A stretch of 10,893 nt of DNA from CAWVWD01 sp965662365. GTDB taxonomy: Bacteria > Bacteroidota > Bacteroidia > Chitinophagales > Saprospiraceae. A program made the translations under genes and the position numbers. The notes beneath the pieces are model-generated. The model searched no databases. It saw only the letters and a program-made list of their open reading frames with translations, and was not told the DNA's origin. Shown one piece after another: positions 7,634 through 10,893 of this stretch. Position 1 is the stretch's first letter. Every line of letters starts with the position of its first letter. The stretch spans positions 1 through 10,893 of the forward strand of contig CBFIHR010000112.1 in the NCBI GenBank assembly GCA_965662365.1. The letters run 5' to 3'.

Positions 7634-7666
7634 CAATTTTACCATTACTAAAGTGACCAACACAAA
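7634..7666 (-). promoter_or_regulatory. Candidate promoter of the DUF7009-like gene
   Basis: On the minus strand TTTG (7663-7666) is followed after 21 bases by TAAAATTG (7634-7641). That is one mismatch from the Bacteroidota -7 consensus TAnnTTTG, with the expected spacing. It would give a leader of about 50 bases. Confidence 0.35.
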
Positions 7667-7726
7667 ACTCAAGGTCTTGACACAAAACATTAAATTTATG
7701 CAACTAAAACCTTTATTTATCAGCCC

Positions 7727-10576
7727 TTATTTTCCAATATACTTCCAAAACACTCGTAAAACTTCATCATCTTCAATCGAAGATTCCAACACCTCAAACC
7801 CTTTCGCTTCCATATAATCTGCAAACGCTTTTAAATCCTCTAAAGTCACATTTACATCAGTTGGTAATTCGATATTTCCATAAATTTCGAGGCCGCTTAC
7901 CAAAATATGCGAGGCTTCTGCGGTCAATTGTCCGCCTTTATACGGGATATAGATTTTTCCACTCGGAAAATAGACACCGATAAAACCATTGAGGTATTTC
8001 ATGCTCGGTAGCAATTCATGTCGATTTTCATCGAATGATAGATAGTTGTTTTTGATAGGCGTTTGATGTCGTTCCCACGGCAAATCAATCGTTTGCGTCG
8101 GCGAAAAATCCATTTGCGGCTGATTTCCACTGAATAAAAATCCAGTCGTCCCGATTTCAGAAATTTGATAACACGAACTGCCGCCATTTATCATGGTAAT
8201 ATCTGGTATGCTGCCGTTATCCTTATATTCAAACGCATCAACAGCAAACCGAACGCTACTTTTTTGGTATTTTGTAATCGTTGTTTGTAACGGTTGTTGA
8301 GCTTCGACATCGTACAATCGCAAGATATTTTGAGGAAACTCGACACTCAAATCAAAGTTGCGAATTTGAACCGTAACCCTATCCGAATCCTTATAATATT
8401 GAGCAAAAACATCTAAATGCGTGCGGTTCATTCCTCGACGACACGGCGTAAAATTTAGGCGTAAGCCATTGTGAATATTCACATAAAAATCCCGCAAAAC
8501 GGCAACTTCACCCGACATGGTGTTGTCGTAATATTGAACATTTTTATTGTATAATAAACGATAGACTTTTTCGTCAATCGTATAATAAGGCGTTCGGGCT
8601 TTCACTTTTTCATAATCGACATAGCCCCAAATTGAGTTCATAAATCGACTCTGAACCTCCTTTGGCGGCTTATTACACGAACATTCCAAAGCCTGTTCTT
8701 CTTTTGTGTTCAAAATAATCTGAACGCCACTTCTAAACATTGTTTCCGTCATCACGCCTTCTTTATTCCAATTATAGGTCACACCTTCTCGTTTTCCATC
8801 TTGAAAATGAGCTTCCATTTTCGGTTGACCATTTTCGTACCATTGCCAATAAACGCCTTGCGTTTTGTTTTTTACATACGTTCCCGTTGATTTTCGTTGA
8901 CCATTTTTATAATATTCCGTTTGTGTCATAATATCGGGATTATCGAATGAAATTTCTCGGGATTTGGCTAAAGTTCCGTGGCGATATTCATAATAATTCA
9001 TATTTTTCCAACCATAAGGCTGAACGTGTTTGACATACAAACTATCCTCACTTTTATAATAATCATATAATTCAACCTGTTGCAGTTCCTTATTATCGAC
9101 CCAATCTTTTTTCAAAAAGCCCTCTTTATCATATTCTTTCAAGACATACTTCTGAACATTATTTTCATACAAAACTATTCTATACAATTGATTTGTTTTG
9201 TAGTGATAAGTTGTCCAAATACCTTCCTTTTTATGATTTCGCATCCTACCTTTTGTAATCACAAAGCCATCATCACGCCTTGAAACATAATCACCATCAA
9301 GCCAACCGTTTTCACAATTCGTCGTTAATAAAACCGTCCCGTTCGGGTGATAAACTTTTATTTTTCCGTGCAAAAGTCCATTTTTATAATTCAGAATCGC
9401 ACAAATTCCGTCAATCGGTTCTCGTGCTTCGCCTTGCTCCTGAAAATAAAATTTCCATTCTCCATCTCGCATTCCGTTGACAAAATTCCCTTCGCCTTTT
9501 ATCCAAACCGTTCGATCATTTAAGTAGCGTTTATTGTAATAATAATTGTCATACCTTTCTTCTATTGAGCCAAAATTTTGAGCCCAGATTCCACCTAAAG
9601 TATCCCAAACTGTTGCGACTCCAATGGCTTTTCCTCCATAATACGTTCCTTGTTCCACGATTCGCCCATCACGATGCCAACGCAGAACTGGGCCATGTTT
9701 ATTGTTGCCCTGCTGATAACTTCGCTCCTTTGGCCGGCCATTTTCCCACCAAGTTTCAAACAAACCCGTCCGATAACTATTGACATAATTCGCCTTCCAA
9801 TACAGTTGACCATTTGCTAACCAACGCAGCTGCTCCCCTTCCAATTTATCATCTTTAAAATTTGAAATTTCTCGCAGCTGTCCATTCGAGTGATACTCAT
9901 AACGCTTACCATTCTTAATTAATTTATTGTAACGTTTCTGCCCATTCGAAGCCAGCGTATCCAGCATTCCATCAGGATGATAGAATTGTTCGACATACTT
10001 AAAAACCTTTGAATCGGTATCTATAAAATGGAAAGTCTTTAGGTTGCCATTACTATGAAAAGTCTTTTTATAATTATAGGAAAACCCTCGATTATCATAA
10101 ATCAAATCTTTCTGATTATGACTATGTGCATACACCAAACTTTGTCGCCCCGGTTCGTGTCGAGCTTCCTCCTCTTCCCAAATTGTTCCATCTTTATAAT
10201 ATTTATACACTCGCTCGATTTCACCATCTATCGGTGTCATCATTTTTTCCTCCAGTTCTCCTGTCGGATAATAAGTCAGCAACGTACCCGTCTCATGATC
10301 ATAATTTTGATAAATCGAGCCATTCGGGAAGTAAATAATCGCATCGCCATTTGGTCGAAAACGGTTGCGAGTATCGTGATAAATCACTTCTGCCCTACCC
10401 CTTATTTTACCATTCGGAAAGAAAGTGAGCAGTTCGCAAGTTTCGGCAGTATCACTTGTACAAACAATTAGCCACCGAGTTTTATCTTGACCGTATTTCA
10501 AAATTACTTTTTCAAATTGAGCATTTACGGAAGTATAACATATTGTCAATAAAAGGATTGCAAATAATCGTTTCAT
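7727..10576 (-). CDS. Exported MORN-variant repeat protein with unknown C-terminal domain
   Basis: This is a 949-residue secreted or periplasmic protein. The signal peptide MKRLFAILLLTICYTSVNAQ cleaves probably before Q20. Residues 50-615 hold about 18 copies of the MORN-variant (MORN_2, YwqK-type) motif [YW]-x2-[ND]-G-x-[ILMP]. The motif glycines fall exactly 24 residues apart in two runs: 232, 256, 280, 304 and 559, 583, 607. Typical units are YHSNGQL (228), WLANGQL (252), YHPNGTV (409), YYKNGQR (555) and WYENGQP (579). Each unit should form a beta-hairpin, giving one elongated sheet. Residues 630-949 are different: a CSC pair (632-634), further cysteines at 712 and 802, a lone MORN-like YFPSGKI (869-875) and a helical acidic end. 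I recognise no family there. Database labels such as 'YwqK antitoxin' for these repeats carry no functional weight here. The start is fixed by the signal peptide. A role in surface or protein-binding scaffolding is a guess. Confidence 0.85.
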   Translation of the reverse strand: MKRLFAILLLTICYTSVNAQFEKVILKYGQDKTRWLIVCTSDTAETCELLTFFPNGKIRGRAEVIYHDTRNRFRPNGDAIIYFPNGSIYQNYDHETGTLLTYYPTGELEEKMMTPIDGEIERVYKYYKDGTIWEEEEARHEPGRQSLVYAHSHNQKDLIYDNRGFSYNYKKTFHSNGNLKTFHFIDTDSKVFKYVEQFYHPDGMLDTLASNGQKRYNKLIKNGKRYEYHSNGQLREISNFKDDKLEGEQLRWLANGQLYWKANYVNSYRTGLFETWWENGRPKERSYQQGNNKHGPVLRWHRDGRIVEQGTYYGGKAIGVATVWDTLGGIWAQNFGSIEERYDNYYYNKRYLNDRTVWIKGEGNFVNGMRDGEWKFYFQEQGEAREPIDGICAILNYKNGLLHGKIKVYHPNGTVLLTTNCENGWLDGDYVSRRDDGFVITKGRMRNHKKEGIWTTYHYKTNQLYRIVLYENNVQKYVLKEYDKEGFLKKDWVDNKELQQVELYDYYKSEDSLYVKHVQPYGWKNMNYYEYRHGTLAKSREISFDNPDIMTQTEYYKNGQRKSTGTYVKNKTQGVYWQWYENGQPKMEAHFQDGKREGVTYNWNKEGVMTETMFRSGVQIILNTKEEQALECSCNKPPKEVQSRFMNSIWGYVDYEKVKARTPYYTIDEKVYRLLYNKNVQYYDNTMSGEVAVLRDFYVNIHNGLRLNFTPCRRGMNRTHLDVFAQYYKDSDRVTVQIRNFDLSVEFPQNILRLYDVEAQQPLQTTITKYQKSSVRFAVDAFEYKDNGSIPDITMINGGSSCYQISEIGTTGFLFSGNQPQMDFSPTQTIDLPWERHQTPIKNNYLSFDENRHELLPSMKYLNGFIGVYFPSGKIYIPYKGGQLTAEASHILVSGLEIYGNIELPTDVNVTLEDLKAFADYMEAKGFEVLESSIEDDEVLRVFWKYIGK

Positions 10577-10670
10577 AGTTTTAATGTTCGTTTTTTATGA
10601 TTAAGCACTTCTACAAAATCAATATAAGAACGTGCAAGGAATAAATTTGTAATAAAGGAAAGTAATTATT

Positions 10671-10684
10671 TTGATTTTAATCAA
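10671..10684. promoter_or_regulatory. FNR/CRP-family box-like palindrome
   Basis: TTGATTTTAATCAA is a perfect inverted repeat (TTGATT, 2-base centre, AATCAA) and fits the FNR consensus TTGAT-N4-ATCAA exactly. It lies 95 bases upstream of the MORN gene start and 163 bases upstream of the candidate rightward gene, so it could regulate either. Crp/Fnr-type regulators are common in Bacteroidota, but the binding protein here is unknown. Confidence 0.4.
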
Positions 10685-10695
10685 GGTAAAAACGT

Positions 10696-10712
10696 AGGCG
10701 ATGCAATACATC
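10696..10712. repeat. Imperfect palindrome (GCGATG..CATCGGC)
   Basis: GCGATG and CATCGGC form a stem with one bulged base around the loop CAATA. The core CGATGCAATACATCG has 5-bp perfect arms. The sequence resembles short GC-rich dispersed palindromes seen between genes in several Bacteroidota genomes, a comparison made from memory. No second copy exists in this window. Confidence 0.3.
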
Positions 10713-10846
10713 GGCGGGGTTTCTTAACACAGCATGAAATCAAAGTAATCCTTGAACGCTTACAAGCTATTTTCACCTGTTTTACAACAACTTCTTCTTA
10801 CAAAAACAGATTGTAATCCTATCGGTTTTAAAAACCTTATGAATTA

Positions 10847-10893
10847 ATGCTGTCCAACTTGGAGGACACTTTCTACAAATTGGGATTTTATGC
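10847..10893 (+). CDS. Possible start of a rightward gene, cut by the window edge
   Basis: An ATG at 10847 opens a frame that reads MLSNLEDTFYKLGFYA and runs off the window. An in-frame stop at 10829-10831 precedes it. The codons are strikingly C-ending for Ser, Asn, Asp, Phe and Tyr (tcc, aac, gac, ttc, tac), which in many Bacteroidota marks well-expressed genes, and the segment is amphipathic. Sixteen residues are too few to name a family, and overlapping reverse-strand frames are also open here, so the call is tentative. Confidence 0.35.
   Translation, partial: MLSNLEDTFYKLGFY

Larger units (their letters stand above)
10577..10846. other. Divergent intergenic region
   Basis: No convincing gene lies in these 270 bases. 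They hold the leader and presumed promoter of the MORN gene, the FNR-box-like site at 10671-10684, a near-palindrome at 10696-10712 and a short perfect palindrome GGTTTT-A-AAAACC at 10824-10836. No exact -7 element (TAnnTTTG) was found on either strand, so the promoters cannot be placed. Confidence 0.6.

Noticed and set aside
9595..9813. Open frames antisense or out of frame to the MORN gene, the Ig-repeat gene and the DUF4403-like gene
   Set aside because: They are shadows of long, well-supported genes. Their translations are low-complexity or Cys/Phe-rich with no domain resemblance.
7194..10576. Toxin-antitoxin pair made of the MORN (YwqK-type) gene and the adjacent small gene
   Set aside because: The antitoxin label on MORN_2 proteins is a database artefact for long exported proteins like this one. 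The small gene has no toxin motif, and the genes are 149 bases apart with a separate promoter candidate.
10782..10892. Minus-strand open frame at the right edge with a C-x2-C and a C-x-C pair, ending KKKLL
   Set aside because: It has no visible start, overlaps the more gene-like plus-strand frame from 10847, and extends over AT-rich sequence with no other coding sign. It cannot be excluded without the flanking sequence.

Overview
The window reads as a chromosomal segment of a low-GC member of the Bacteroidota. The evidence is the protein families present (Bacteroidota-type lipoprotein, DUF4403-like exported protein, MORN-variant repeat protein, OmpA-like barrel followed by Ig-like repeats), signal peptides ending in a '..NAQ' cleavage site, the absence of Shine-Dalgarno sites, and at least one exact match to the Bacteroidota -7 promoter element (TAnnTTTG). 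The sequence does not fix a genus. No rRNA, tRNA, CRISPR array, transposase gene or phage gene was seen.

Layout from left to right. Positions 2-3673 (+) are the 3' part of a very large gene. It encodes the last strands of an outer-membrane beta-barrel followed by twelve Ig-like repeats of about 90 residues, and the true start lies left of the window. A Rho-independent terminator follows. Positions 3812-4852 (+) encode an aldo/keto reductase of the Tas type with an intact catalytic tetrad. It converges on a small lipoprotein gene (5466-4981, -), and the two share a 15-bp bidirectional terminator. A divergent intergenic region leads to an exported DUF4403-like protein (5700-7136, +). That gene converges, across a perfect 20-bp stem-loop, on a small conserved cytosolic protein (7577-7194, -). 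Upstream of this on the same strand is a 949-residue exported MORN-variant repeat protein (10576-7727, -) with an unrecognised C-terminal domain of about 320 residues. The last 317 bases hold a regulatory region with an exact FNR-box-like palindrome and an imperfect palindrome, and probably the first 16 codons of a rightward gene cut by the window edge.

Four of the six full or nearly full proteins are predicted to be exported or anchored in the envelope (barrel/Ig protein, lipoprotein, DUF4403 protein, MORN protein). The genes are mostly single transcription units facing each other, so the window does not show an operon or a defined multi-gene system. The most striking signal is the Ig-like array. 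Its internal A/B two-domain unit (184 residues, 552 bp) has been duplicated recently, leaving two blocks with about 95% nucleotide identity and a 107-bp perfect match.
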